A DNA stretch of 64,000 bases from Acidobacteria bacterium 13_1_20CM_3_53_8 (GCA_001920415.1 MNJR01000142.1:59032-123031); one strand, 5' to 3'; positions 17,898-26,262 are shown, numbered from the stretch's first letter. The notes: a model not told the origin generated them from the letters alone. Numbers and translations are program-made.

Positions 17898-18032
17898 ATG
17901 ATTGAACTTAAATTTCAAGGTGACCCGCCACCAGGTGGCGGCGATGCTCCCACGGGCGGCGATCCACCACCGGGTGGCGGCGACCCACCACCAGGCGGCG
18001 GTGACCAGCCGGATGGAGGCGGCACAGGCTAG
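17898..18032 (+). CDS. 44-residue Asp-Pro-Gly repeat peptide
   Basis: Not a family I recognise. The reading frame starts at ATG 17898 with a strong AAAAGGAG ribosome site (17882-17888) about 9 nt upstream, and ends at TAG 18030-18032. The product begins MIELKFQ and then carries a seven-residue repeat of the form DPPPGGG, three intact and two degenerate copies (DAPTGG, DQPDGGG), ending GTG. It has no signal peptide, Cys or hydrophobic helix. It lies 28 nt after the kinase-TPR gene and is followed by a hairpin at 18081, so the two genes form a likely bicistronic unit. It might be a substrate, ligand or secreted precursor for the kinase system, or a protein-interaction linker. This is inference. 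Confidence 0.65.
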   Translation: MIELKFQGDPPPGGGDAPTGGDPPPGGGDPPPGGGDQPDGGGTG

Positions 18033-18080
18033 GCGAGTTGCTGTAATAACTGAGAAGAATTACTGAACTCGTAGATGAGG

Positions 18081-18109
18081 TGGGAGCTATGGAAATTTAA
18101 TAGCTCCCA
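18081..18109 (+). terminator. Hairpin after the kinase/peptide operon
   Basis: A perfect 10-bp stem (tgggagctat with atagctccca) has a 9-nt loop, 48 nt after the peptide stop. No T-tract follows, so it is either a weak intrinsic terminator or an RNA 3'-end stabiliser. The remaining 18110-18427 holds repeats only. Confidence 0.5.
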
Positions 18110-18124
18110 TCGTAGAAAAGCAGA

Positions 18125-18240
18125 GATGAAGGCAGAAGGGTGAAGGACGAAAAAGTAACTGCTCGGCATGAGTAAGCGCTCTTTACGCTTTCACCACTCT
18201 ACCTTCATCCTTACAGTTCTTCCCCTCCCGCTTTCATCCT
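18125..18240 (+). repeat. Degenerate gatgaa/ttcatc inverted repeat
   Basis: Loose repeats of gatgaaggcagaagg type at 18125-18152 face ttcatcc-containing repeats at 18202-18240. Pairing is imperfect; I list it because the same gatgaa/ttcatcc units form clear arms at 22831 and 47250. Confidence 0.45.
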
Positions 18241-18262
18241 TTATCGCTGTAGTTCCTATCTT

Positions 18263-18414
18263 TAACGTAAGTTCGATGTAAGAGAGAAAAGGAGAGAACT
18301 ATCCACGCGCATCACACGAAACCACACTAAATGAATCGTCCTCTTCGTGTAGTTTAGTGTGGTTTAGTGGATAATTCACTTGCTCATACTTCGTCTTATA
18401 TCGAACTCACGTTA
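18263..18414 (+). repeat. Two-layer palindromic element with 20-bp terminal inverted repeats
   Basis: The ends are 20-nt inverted repeats (18263-18282 and 18395-18414, consensus taacgtgagttcgatataag). Inside is a cacgaa-family palindrome (18300-18331 with 18344-18373). The size (~152 bp), terminal inverted repeats and lack of a gene are MITE-like, but no target-site duplication was evident by eye. It lies just downstream of the FAD gene's 3' end. Confidence 0.8.
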
Positions 18415-18427
18415 TCTTTACTCTTCA

Positions 18428-20113
18428 TCACTGTTCTGTTTTTTGTAGAGCGCGAGCATTGCGCGCGAATTTCTGCGCGGGTGATTCATCTGCTTCGATC
18501 TGGCCGCCGTTGAATGCGCGTGCGGCGCGCTCGCGGAAAGCAGCGTCTGCGATTTCGGCCAACCACCAGAATGTGCCGCGCGTTCCAAGATGCTCGCGCA
18601 CGCGGCTGAAGATGCGCGGGTAGAGCTTGGCCGTATGGCCCAAAAGTTTTTTGAACGCGCTCAAGCTCAAACGATCAAGGAAAAGCTCGCGTCGCACACG
18701 TTCGTCCAGCGCATGCAGCGCCATCATCACAGCGTTCAAAGTCTCGTTCACAGCCGAAGGCGCGCTCTTTGGCGTGGGTCGCAGGAACTCGGCCAGCCGC
18801 GCTCCTTGCGCAACGCGTGGCGCGTACGCACAAACCTCTGCGAGCGACGCAGCATCAAGCATGTCTGCTTCCAGAGCCAGATCGGTCAAATGAGTCTGAC
18901 GATTTAGCCCGCGCACGTGCGCACCAAAATTATTGAAAGCCAGAGGACTGTTCGCGTTTCCCGCATCGCCAACAGCCATCACGCGCATCTCTGTGCCGCG
19001 CCCGCGCTGATTCCAACCACGCGACGGCTGAAAGCCTTCGACGTAACCGAAAACGGGGCGCAGAACGCGCCACTGCGCGCCCGTGCGTTTGTAAGCGGGA
19101 AGCTTCTCGAAGTAGCGCTCAAATAGCGCTAGCAGAGATTTGTCTGCCAAAGAATCAACCGCGTCGTAAAAGAATAGATAAGTCGCGTACTCGTCGCGTG
19201 CAAGTTTTTGCGCCAATGCCTCCCAGATTAGCTGGCGATGCGCGCTAGCATCCTCGTTGCTAACCAGAATCTCGCCGACATTGAAATCCGCAGCATCCGC
19301 CTCGACGCCGCGCACGAAGCCGCGCGCCACAGTTCCCACCATAGGACTCACGTGCGTCACGGCGCGCACGCCGTTTAGCTGGCGAAGCACACGGGAGCCA
19401 GCGCCGCTCGCATCAACGAAAAGCCGCGCCGCGAAAAATTTATGCTCACCGGTGCGCACGTCTTCGAGTTCGACCGTGACACGCGCGGGCTGAACGTAGC
19501 ATCGCACGAACCTGTAGAGATCGAGCGCGAGCGAGCCAGTATCGCCATCTTCAATTTTCCTCTTCGCTTTGCCGAGCAGCACATCCGCATCAACGGACAC
19601 ATCCAGCACGCCGTCCATCCAGAGCCGCGGGCTTTTCACACGCGAGGCCACATCATGAAATTTGACAAAGCCGGAACGATAACGATTGTTGACCGCCGCT
19701 TCTATCTCCTCTTTAGTAAAAAGCCCTGCGCGCTCTAACTCCCTCAAATCTTCATCCGAGATATTCCACCCACGCCCAGTCCTGCCAGCTTCTCCTTCAT
19801 CGAAAACCATCACGCGACGCTTGTAACACGCCGCCATCACAGCCGCATGAAGAAGCCCCAACGAGCCGCCAGCATAGATGACATCAAACTCAGCTTCTAT
19901 TGGCAGGCGCGCAGGCGGCGCTCCCTTTACAATCACTTCCCGCGCGCCATCGCGTCCCATCTCTTCATGCCAGCGCACCTCTTCCTGCCAGATGCCGCGC
20001 AGCCATTTCTCACGATTCCCCAGAGAACCGAACTGCGCGACGGTCAGAGGATACCGCCTGCGAAACTCGCTCAAATCCGGCGCTCCGTTTTTGTCCTTAA
20101 TAATTGTGGTCAT
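18428..20113 (-). CDS. FAD-dependent oxidoreductase of unknown substrate
   Basis: A 561-residue flavoprotein. After ~75 N-terminal residues comes a dinucleotide-binding fold (FDVIYAGGSLGLLHAAVMAACYKRRVMVFDEG, ~residues 78-108, with a variant GxGxxG). A second FAD contact is at LFVDASGAGSRVLRQL, and a third GD-type motif at MRVMAVGDAGNANSPLAFNNFG. The layout is that of the lycopene cyclase/geranylgeranyl reductase/tryptophan halogenase superfamily. There is no halogenase WxWxIP motif. I cannot name a substrate. The gene converges with the kinase-peptide operon. A hairpin overlaps its putative ribosome site (20123-20150). Confidence 0.7.
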   Translation of the reverse strand: MTTIIKDKNGAPDLSEFRRRYPLTVAQFGSLGNREKWLRGIWQEEVRWHEEMGRDGAREVIVKGAPPARLPIEAEFDVIYAGGSLGLLHAAVMAACYKRRVMVFDEGEAGRTGRGWNISDEDLRELERAGLFTKEEIEAAVNNRYRSGFVKFHDVASRVKSPRLWMDGVLDVSVDADVLLGKAKRKIEDGDTGSLALDLYRFVRCYVQPARVTVELEDVRTGEHKFFAARLFVDASGAGSRVLRQLNGVRAVTHVSPMVGTVARGFVRGVEADAADFNVGEILVSNEDASAHRQLIWEALAQKLARDEYATYLFFYDAVDSLADKSLLALFERYFEKLPAYKRTGAQWRVLRPVFGYVEGFQPSRGWNQRGRGTEMRVMAVGDAGNANSPLAFNNFGAHVRGLNRQTHLTDLALEADMLDAASLAEVCAYAPRVAQGARLAEFLRPTPKSAPSAVNETLNAVMMALHALDERVRRELFLDRLSLSAFKKLLGHTAKLYPRIFSRVREHLGTRGTFWWLAEIADAAFRERAARAFNGGQIEADESPAQKFARNARALQKTEQ

Positions 20114-20122
20114 AAAGCAGAA

Positions 20123-20150
20123 AAGCTCTCCATTAAAAGGGGGAGAGCTT
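20123..20150 (-). promoter_or_regulatory. Hairpin that may sequester the ribosome site of the FAD gene
   Basis: On the minus strand, aagctctcc pairs with ggagagctt (9-bp stem, 10-nt loop). The 3' arm contains GGAGAG, the only purine-rich candidate ribosome site, 12 nt before the ATG at 20113. Folding would hide it. The site-to-start spacing is slightly long, so this is tentative. In 20151-20341 I see nothing else clear. Confidence 0.35.
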
Positions 20151-20341
20151 AAACTATTTCCTTCGCAAATAAACTACGGAATCTTGTTAATTTTAGCTAA
20201 AGAGAAGAGTAACAAGAATATTTTTTAATCTTTAGTTATCAGCTCTTAGTTTTCCGTATTAAGAAAGAAGCCAAATGCTTTTATTAAAATCCATGAATTA
20301 AAAATTAAAAATTCTCTCTTGCTCGTCACTCGTCACAGCTT

Positions 20342-20857
20342 TTATGCTGTATCATTCAGCCGCCTAAGAAACTCTTCCGCCTCTGCGCTGGACTTCAACC
20401 GAATGATCTGCCTGTCTTGAGAATGCTTCTCAAGCAGCGCCATCACTTTTGGCTTCGTCCTGTTCGGATAATCCCACACCCAGCGCATGAACTCCCAGTT
20501 GAATTTCTCCGCACAGCCTTCGGCCATGTCCGGCCTATGCCTGTTTCGATATAACACTGCTCTTTTTAGAATGCGCCACAGACAGGTTGTGCGCGCTATG
20601 TCCAGAAATATCACTGTGTCACACGCCTCAAGCCTACGTTCAAGTGTGCTCAAATAATTCCCGTCAATAATCCAGGAGTCGCGCTTCAACAAAGTCTCAA
20701 TCGTCTTCCGCCACTCATCCTTGGGCGTCTCTACCCATCCCGGATTCCAGTAGAGTGAGTCAAGATGTATGACTTCGATGCCAAGGATTTGTCCAAGCCT
20801 TTTCGCAAAGGTGGATTTACCAGCCCCGCCTGAGCCAATCACCAAGACCTTTCTCAT
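20342..20857 (-). CDS. P-loop NTPase, adenylate kinase-like (FlaR-type)
   Basis: A 171-residue protein. The start at 20857 (MRKVLVIGSGGAGKSTFAKR) places the Walker A motif GSGGAGKST at residues 8-16, as is usual; an upstream ATG at 20896 would add 13 unlikely residues. HLDSLYWNPGW and the RDSWIIDGNY segment, followed by a basic region (LWRILKRAVLYRNRHRPD), match the small kinase-like family annotated as 'topology modulation protein' or adenylate kinase-related. It probably phosphorylates a small molecule or nucleotide; the actual substrate is not known. Confidence 0.82.
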   Translation of the reverse strand: MRKVLVIGSGGAGKSTFAKRLGQILGIEVIHLDSLYWNPGWVETPKDEWRKTIETLLKRDSWIIDGNYLSTLERRLEACDTVIFLDIARTTCLWRILKRAVLYRNRHRPDMAEGCAEKFNWEFMRWVWDYPNRTKPKVMALLEKHSQDRQIIRLKSSAEAEEFLRRLNDTA

Positions 20858-20888
20858 ATTGCACAGAGCGCGATGGCACAGACATGTT

Positions 20889-21004
20889 GAAGGCAAAAGT
20901 AAAAAGGTAAAAGGAAAAAGGGGTAGGGCGAAAAGCTTTTTAATTAAAATTTAAAAATGGTTTGAGCCTTCCTTTTTCCTTTTACCTTTTTACTTTTGCC
21001 TTTT
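20889..21004 (+). repeat. Palindromic heptad-repeat element (unit aaaaggt/aaaagta)
   Basis: The left arm is at 20889-20921 and the complement at 20967-21004. An AT-rich loop (ttttaattaaaa) lies between. The right end is 6 nt from the stop codon of the following minus-strand gene. Confidence 0.87.
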
Positions 21005-21010
21005 CTTTCT

Positions 21011-21286
21011 TCACAGCCTGCTTCGTGAAATCAGACTGATGACGGCGACGAAGAGGGCTGAGCCTATGATTGACCAGATGATCGGAAAGCGCGTGCCGCC
21101 TATGGGAAAAACGAAAAGCTCCGGTAGGCCAAGAACACGTGCCAGCCACATGCCTATGAGCGCGCCTATGAAACCGAGCGCGATTGCTACTAGACAACCG
21201 CCGCGCGAATAGCCGCTAATGGCTTGACCCAACGAACCGCACACGCCAGCCACCAGAAGAAGTAGAAGCAGATCAATCAGAGTCAT
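21011..21286 (-). CDS. GlsB/YeaQ/YmgE-family small membrane protein
   Basis: A 91-residue protein with three predicted transmembrane helices: residues ~4-20 (LLLLLLVAGVCGSLGQ), ~30-50 (CLVAIALGFIGALIGMWLA) and ~66-85 (IIWSIIGSALFVAVISLI). The Gly-rich GFIGALIGMWLARVLGLP segment is the signature of transglycosylase-associated/GlsB proteins, which are general stress-induced inner-membrane proteins of unclear biochemical role. It appears monocistronic. Confidence 0.85.
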   Translation of the reverse strand: MTLIDLLLLLLVAGVCGSLGQAISGYSRGGCLVAIALGFIGALIGMWLARVLGLPELFVFPIGGTRFPIIWSIIGSALFVAVISLISRSRL

Positions 21287-21347
21287 AAAGATTTTCCCCT
21301 TTAATTTCTGCCTACAAGTGTCGCGCCAAAATCAATATCAATCAAGT

Positions 21348-21482
21348 GGATTTCGGAATGCGGATTTCGGAATGCGGATTGAAAGCTCTGATTTTAAATT
21401 TCAAATCTGAAATCTCAAATTTGAAATTTAAAATCAAAGAATTTAATCCTCCTATTAAATCCGCATTCCGAAATCCGCAATT
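21348..21482 (+). repeat. Two-layer palindromic heptad element (units atttcgg / aatttga)
   Basis: The outer arms are 21348-21380 and 21457-21482 (ggatttcggaatgc with gcattccgaaatcc). The inner palindrome at 21390-21435 is built from aatttga/aatctga heptads. It ends 4 nt before the amidohydrolase stop codon. Confidence 0.87.
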
Positions 21483-21486
21483 GGAC

Positions 21487-22806
21487 TCAGTGGCTCAATT
21501 CATCACGAAAGACTTGTCCGCCTTTCATCACGAATCGCACGCGCTCAAGCTCTGTGATGTCTTGCGTCGGATCGTTTGCTACGGCAACTATGTCCGCGAA
21601 TTTTCCCGCTTCGATAGCGCCCATGTCATCAGTTGCGTCAAGAAGTTCGGAAGCCGTGATGGTTGCGGATTGAATCGCCTGCATAGGCGTCATCCCGTAG
21701 CGAACCATGAACGCGAACTCTTTCGCAGCGTTCTCAGTCCAGGGAAATGCGCCCGCGTCCGTGCCGAAAGCCACCTTCACGCCCTTTCGCACAGCGACGC
21801 CGAATATTTTTGCTTCCATGTCGCGCATGGTCATATAGATTGGTCTGCCTTCGCGCGCTCGCCCTTCGGCGACGTAAACGCCCGTGTAGATAGTAGGGCA
21901 CCAGTAAGTCCCCTGCCGCACCATGCGATCAATCAACTCTTCGTCAAGCCCATAGCCATGCTCAATCGAATCAACCCCGGCTCTAAGCGCTGCGTCAATT
22001 CCTTCGCGTCCCATTGCGTGCGACGCTACGCGATGACCCAGACGATGAGCCTCTTCGACGAAAGCTTTCATCTCTTCGTCCGTAAAATTGACCCAACTGT
22101 GCAGCACGCCCGCTTTCATGTAGTAGCGGCGATCAGCATAAAACTTTATCCAATCCGCGCCGTACTTCACTTCCTCGCGCACAGCACGGCGAATGTTCTC
22201 CACTCCGTCCACAATCTGCACGCCTTCCGGCATAGTCAATTCCCAGGAGTAACCCAGAAGCGGATACATTCCGGTTCCAGAAAACGCGCGCGTAGAGACG
22301 AACATTCGCGGCCCCGGAATCACACCGCGCGCAATAGCATTTTTCACATCAACGTCCGCGTACATAGCACCTTCTGTCCCCAAATCTCGCATCGCCGTAA
22401 ACCCGTTCATAAGCGCGTTTCGCACAGAGACGGTCGCGCGAATGGCTCTATATGGAATTGACTCGCGCAGCAGTTGCTCGTCGTAATCCGCGCTGGTTAC
22501 ATCGCCCTGCAAGAGTATGTGAACGTGGCAGTCAACGAGGCCGGGCATGACGGTAGCGTGTGAAAGATCAACGACGCGCGTCGCAGGGGAAGCCTGGCGC
22601 TCAATTTCTGCCAGTGGGCCGACCCGAAGAATTCGGTCGTTCTCAATTAAAATCCCCTGGTTCTGAAGCACACGGCCAGCGCGCACATCAACCAGCCGCC
22701 CGGCCTTTATGAGCACACTAGACACGCGCGCCGCATTCTGCTGTGCGACGAGTGAAATCTGTAATAGCGAGCCAATGAGGAACAGGCTAAGAAGCATCTT
22801 CTCCAT
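21487..22806 (-). CDS. Secreted amidohydrolase (imidazolonepropionase-like)
   Basis: A 439-residue metal-dependent hydrolase of the amidohydrolase superfamily, with an N-terminal signal peptide (residues 1-22). Metal-site motifs are in order: HVH in MPGLVDCHVHILL, the lysine in ADWIKFYAD, a histidine in VASHAMG, another in SIEHGYGLD, and the aspartate in VAFGTDAG. The closing segment (DMGAIEAGKFADIVAV) is the usual beta-sandwich return. Secreted relatives cleave dipeptides or cyclic amides; in Acidobacteriota they accompany many peptidases. The substrate is not determinable here. A GGAGAT ribosome site precedes the ATG at 22806. Confidence 0.88.
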   Translation of the reverse strand: MEKMLLSLFLIGSLLQISLVAQQNAARVSSVLIKAGRLVDVRAGRVLQNQGILIENDRILRVGPLAEIERQASPATRVVDLSHATVMPGLVDCHVHILLQGDVTSADYDEQLLRESIPYRAIRATVSVRNALMNGFTAMRDLGTEGAMYADVDVKNAIARGVIPGPRMFVSTRAFSGTGMYPLLGYSWELTMPEGVQIVDGVENIRRAVREEVKYGADWIKFYADRRYYMKAGVLHSWVNFTDEEMKAFVEEAHRLGHRVASHAMGREGIDAALRAGVDSIEHGYGLDEELIDRMVRQGTYWCPTIYTGVYVAEGRAREGRPIYMTMRDMEAKIFGVAVRKGVKVAFGTDAGAFPWTENAAKEFAFMVRYGMTPMQAIQSATITASELLDATDDMGAIEAGKFADIVAVANDPTQDITELERVRFVMKGGQVFRDELSH

Positions 22807-22830
22807 GACAAATCTCCGAATTTGAGAGCA

Positions 22831-22966
22831 GGGATGAAAGAAGAAAGGGGAAGAGGGAAAGAGGGGAAATGGGGAAATGGGAAAATGGGAAAAAGGATAA
22901 TGAATAACAGCCTTCTCCTTTTACCCTCTTACCCATTTCTCCTTTTCCCCCTTCTTCTTTCATCCT
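22831..22966 (+). repeat. Palindromic repeat (ggggaaat units with gatgaaag ends)
   Basis: The left arm at 22831-22887 runs gggatgaaagaag... into aaatggg units. The right arm at 22917-22966 runs ...cccatttctcc to ctttcatcc. It occupies most of the divergent gap 22807-23154, where I see no other gene; promoters for both flanking genes must lie around it. Confidence 0.82.
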
Positions 22967-23154
22967 TGCCTCTTTATAATTTTTCTCGATTGTAGTAATA
23001 ATTTAGTTAGCGGTCGGGCGCGCTTCGTAATTGCGGCCAGCCGAACGAACGAAAGCTGGCGAGCGCTGCTTTCATCAAAAAGAGTTTTCGGGCTGCTCGG
23101 CCCTTCACCTGTTCTTCCCTTAAAAAAATTTTAGCAATAGGAGTTTTGAAAATT

Positions 23155-23553
23155 ATGCGCAAGATTTTAGTTTCAGCCCTCATAGTCCTCTCACTTTTCG
23201 CTTTTGCATTCGCGCAAGGCGGCAGCAACCAAACGCCAGACATGGGCGACGAGCTTCGTCTTGGACATGCGCCGAGCCAGCCAGACGGCATAGGCCGCGC
23301 CGTCATTCAGGTCTTCGACGAACAGGGCAATCCCATCAAGGGCGCTTACCTAAAGCTACAGTCGCTCTGGGGCGAAGACAATCTCTGCGAGTCCTACGGC
23401 TGGACGAACGAGCATGGTGTCATAGCGCTGCCCCCGATTCACATGGGCACTCTTAAGCTCAAAGTGAAAGCCAAAGGATACAAGACGCAGGAACTGACCG
23501 TTAATCCAGGCTCGCTAGGCGACCCGGTTCACATCACGCTAACCAGAAAGTAA
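23155..23553 (+). CDS. Small secreted protein with carboxypeptidase-regulatory-like domain
   Basis: A 132-residue protein; ATG 23155 was chosen because AATAGGAG lies ~11 nt upstream. The signal peptide is residues 1-20 (MRKILVSALIVLSLFAFAFA). The rest is one beta-sandwich of the CarboxypepD_reg/Ig-like type: AVIQVFDEQGNPIKGAYLKLQS, TNEHGVIALPPI, LKLKVKAKGYKTQELTV. These modules typically serve as accessory or binding domains in envelope proteins. It stands alone, with a good terminator immediately downstream. Confidence 0.8.
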   Translation: MRKILVSALIVLSLFAFAFAQGGSNQTPDMGDELRLGHAPSQPDGIGRAVIQVFDEQGNPIKGAYLKLQSLWGEDNLCESYGWTNEHGVIALPPIHMGTLKLKVKAKGYKTQELTVNPGSLGDPVHITLTRK

Positions 23554-23582
23554 CAGCAGACATCAACACTAAAGTTTAATGA

Positions 23583-23620
23583 AGAGCTTGCTGTCAAACG
23601 GCGGCAAGCTCTTTCTTTAT
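23583..23620 (+). terminator. Rho-independent terminator
   Basis: The 9-bp stem agagcttgc/gcaagctct (23583-23591 with 23604-23612) has a 12-nt loop and is followed by ttctttat, 30 nt after the stop codon at 23553. This is the clearest classical terminator in the window. Confidence 0.8.
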
Positions 23621-23697
23621 AAACCCTAAATCAGCTTTGAATAAATAAAGCGACGTTGACCACAACGCTTTCATCCCTCCGCCCTCATCCCTGCTTT

Positions 23698-25266
23698 TCA
23701 TCCCCATCCTTTGCTCTTCAGCCATTCACGCACGACCTCTCTCCTGTCGCGCTTGTTGCCGTCAATCTCGTAATTCAAACGCCGCATCTCCTCAGTCGAG
23801 AGCGCGCCGCCAAGTTTAGCTAAAACTTCATTCAACTCAGGCACGCGCTGAAGAGCGTCGCGGCGCACCAGAAAAACGGCTTCGTAAGGCGGGAAGTAGT
23901 GGCGGTCGTCTTCCAGTTGCACAAGGTCTAACGAGGAGATTAGCCCGTCGGTCGAATTGCCCGCAATGAAATCCACTTGCTTCGACGCAAGTGCGCGGTA
24001 GGTGAGCGACAAATCCATCTCGCGCGGCGGCTCTGCGAATTTTAGGTTGTAAGCGCGCGCAAGGCCGGGATAGCCATCTGCGCGCGACTTGAAATCCTGT
24101 CCGAAGCCTGCGTGCCATCGCGGCGTGAGCGGCACGACATCCGAGATAGTCTTCAAATTAAACTTTCGGGCATCTTCACCTCGAACCAGAATTGCAAAAG
24201 TATTCTCAAAGCCTAGCGGCGCGCTCACCTCAACATTAAATTTCTGCGCGTACTCCTGCTTCAACTCATCGTAAACGGCGCGCGGGTCTGTGATTGGTTT
24301 ATGATGAAGAATGTCCGTGTAGGACGTTCCGGTGTATTCTGGATAAAGATCAATGCGCCCGGCTAAGAGCGCGTCGTGACAGAGTTGGCCGCCAAGCTCG
24401 TACTGCCGCTCGACCTCCACGCCGCGCGCCTCAAGCATCTGCGCGACCATCTCGCCCAATAGAACAGACTCCGTAAAATCTTTCGTGCCAATTGAAACAT
24501 GAGCATGAAAGGCGAGCGTACTGGGGCGTCTTGCGCTCCACCACGCTGCGAAAATTCCAAGCGCGACAATCAACGCGAGCGTAGCCCAAACCAACCGGCG
24601 CAATACTCTATTACTTTTTACGCTCGCCCTCTTCGCTCTGAAATCAAATCGCTTCTCCAGAAGTCCAAGACCGAAATCCGCAGCGAGCGCCATCAACGCC
24701 GCAGGGACTGCGCCCATCAAGATCAATCTATCGTCGTTCGTTCGCAAGCCACGAAAGATATACGTGCCAAGTCCGCCCGCGCCGACAGCCGCCGCAATCG
24801 TAGCGACGCCTACAGCAATGACGACGGCTACGCGCACGCCCGTCAGTATCACGCTCGCTGCCAATGGCAGTTCGACTTGAAAAAGAATCTGGCGGTCTGT
24901 CATCCCCATAGCAACGGCTGCCTCGCGCACGCTCGCGTCCACGCCCAGGATTCCCGTCACAGTGTTGCGTATGATTGGCAAGAGTGAATAGAGAACCAGC
25001 GCGACGATTGCCGTGCGCGCGCCTATGCCTCCGATGAAAGGCAGCGGGATTAGAAAGCCGAAGAGCGCGAGGCTCGGCACGGTCTGCATAACGTTGGCGA
25101 AGCCCAGCACGGGCGCGCGAAGTCTTGGTCTGCGCGTGAGCATGATGCCGACGGGAATGCCTATGAGCAGAGCTATAGAAGTTGAAATCGCCACGAGCGC
25201 CAGGTGTTGCCAGACGAGCGTGAAAAACTCGTTGCGATTATTTAGGAAAAATTCCCACGCGCTCAT
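23698..25266 (-). CDS. Fused permease/substrate-binding protein of an OpuC/EgtU-type ABC importer
   Basis: A 522-residue two-domain protein. Residues ~1-215 are an ABC permease with about six helices and the EAA-like loop (VREAAVAMGMTDRQILFQVELPLAASVILTG). After another helix (~225-245), residues ~255-522 are a periplasmic-type OpuAC/ProX binding domain (IGTKDFTESVLLGEMVAQMLE, YPEYTGTSY, DFIAGNSTDGLISSLDL). This fusion is typical of glycine-betaine/choline importers and of the ergothioneine importer subunit EgtU. The ATPase gene overlaps it by 4 nt (ATGA), and egtA/egtD lie just upstream on the same strand. That makes ergothioneine or a betaine precursor such as hercynine a plausible ligand, by inference. 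Confidence 0.88.
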   Translation of the reverse strand: MSAWEFFLNNRNEFFTLVWQHLALVAISTSIALLIGIPVGIMLTRRPRLRAPVLGFANVMQTVPSLALFGFLIPLPFIGGIGARTAIVALVLYSLLPIIRNTVTGILGVDASVREAAVAMGMTDRQILFQVELPLAASVILTGVRVAVVIAVGVATIAAAVGAGGLGTYIFRGLRTNDDRLILMGAVPAALMALAADFGLGLLEKRFDFRAKRASVKSNRVLRRLVWATLALIVALGIFAAWWSARRPSTLAFHAHVSIGTKDFTESVLLGEMVAQMLEARGVEVERQYELGGQLCHDALLAGRIDLYPEYTGTSYTDILHHKPITDPRAVYDELKQEYAQKFNVEVSAPLGFENTFAILVRGEDARKFNLKTISDVVPLTPRWHAGFGQDFKSRADGYPGLARAYNLKFAEPPREMDLSLTYRALASKQVDFIAGNSTDGLISSLDLVQLEDDRHYFPPYEAVFLVRRDALQRVPELNEVLAKLGGALSTEEMRRLNYEIDGNKRDRREVVREWLKSKGWG

Positions 25267-26054
25267 TCGCTCCTCCCTGCTTTGGAGAATACGCCTTCGT
25301 CCAGCTTCAACGTCTCTACATAAGCGCGCGCGTGAGGCTCTTCCGAACTGAGGAAATTTTCGGGAGTTTCCAAAAGAGCGATTCGCCCTTTGCTCATAAG
25401 GCAGACGCGCGTGCCCAACAGAAGAGCCTCGCGCACATCATGTGTGACGAAGATGACAGTCTTGTTGAGACTACGGCTCAACTCTGCAAACTCTTTTTGC
25501 AGAGCGGCGCGTGTCAGAGGGTCAAGAGCGCCGAAAGGCTCATCCATTAAAAGAAGCGGCGGGTCTGCTGCGAGCGCACGAGCGACGCCAACGCGCTGAC
25601 GCTGCCCGCCGGAAAGCTCGCGCGGGTAACGCCCGGAAAATTTTTCCGCGTCAAGCCCGACCAGTTCAAGCATCTCTCGCACACGCCCAAGACACTTCTC
25701 TTCATCCCAATTTTCAAGACTCGGCACGAGCGCGACGTTTCGCTCGACGGTAAAATGCGGAAACAGACCCGCCTCCTGAATCACGTAGCCAGTTCGCCTG
25801 CGCAAAGCAATGGCGTCCCACTCGCGCGTCTGTTTCCCCTCGACCAGCACCTCTCCGCTTGTAGGCAGCAGCAGACGATTCACAAGCTTGAGCGTTGTGG
25901 TCTTTCCGCAGCCCGACTCGCCCAGCAAGATTAGAGTCTCGCCGCGCGTCACACTTAAGTTCAGATCGGAAATTATAGGCTGACTCGCGCCCGCAACATC
26001 GTAGCCGACACTGCGGAATTCGACGAGCGCAGAATCATTAATAGGAGTGGACAT
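25263..26054 (-). CDS. ABC transporter ATPase (OpuCA/EgtV-type)
   Basis: A 263-residue ATPase with Walker A GESGCGKTTTLK, Q-loop IQEAGLFPH, signature LSGGQRQR, Walker B LLLMDEPFGALD and the H-loop FVTHD. It lacks the C-terminal CBS domains found in many OpuCA proteins, as is also true of shorter ATPases of this group. It overlaps the fused permease/binding-protein gene by 4 nt. It is separated from egtA by a ~200-bp gap filled with a repeat element, so co-transcription with egtDA is possible but not shown. Confidence 0.93.
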   Translation of the reverse strand: MSTPINDSALVEFRSVGYDVAGASQPIISDLNLSVTRGETLILLGESGCGKTTTLKLVNRLLLPTSGEVLVEGKQTREWDAIALRRRTGYVIQEAGLFPHFTVERNVALVPSLENWDEEKCLGRVREMLELVGLDAEKFSGRYPRELSGGQRQRVGVARALAADPPLLLMDEPFGALDPLTRAALQKEFAELSRSLNKTVIFVTHDVREALLLGTRVCLMSKGRIALLETPENFLSSEEPHARAYVETLKLDEGVFSKAGRSE

Positions 26055-26091
26055 AATGAAACTAGAGACTCATAGCTCGATTCAAAACCCC

Positions 26092-26214
26092 TTAGCGAGC
26101 TTTGGTTTTATCTTTGCGCCTTTGCGAGAACATGCAACTTACATGAGTCTTGAATGTTAATAGAATTGTAGGTTCACGCTGTAGAAGCAAAGGGAAATGC
26201 TTAAGCTCGCAAAG
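26092..26214 (+). repeat. Palindromic heptad-repeat element (cgcaaag family), decayed right arm
   Basis: The left arm is at 26092-26130. The right arm at 26172-26214 has lost the cgcaaaggc core (it reads gctgtagaagcaaag). It lies between egtA and the transporter ATPase gene. Confidence 0.75.
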
Positions 26215-26262
26215 ATGGTTAGACTACCATTGGTTTTGGAATAATCTCTTAATTCGTTTGCG

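Noticed and set aside
21346..22461. Long plus-strand frame (371 codons) opposite the amidohydrolase
   Set aside because: It begins in a repeat and runs antisense to a gene with clear catalytic motifs. Its translation shows no recognisable domain, as expected of a shadow frame in GC-rich DNA.
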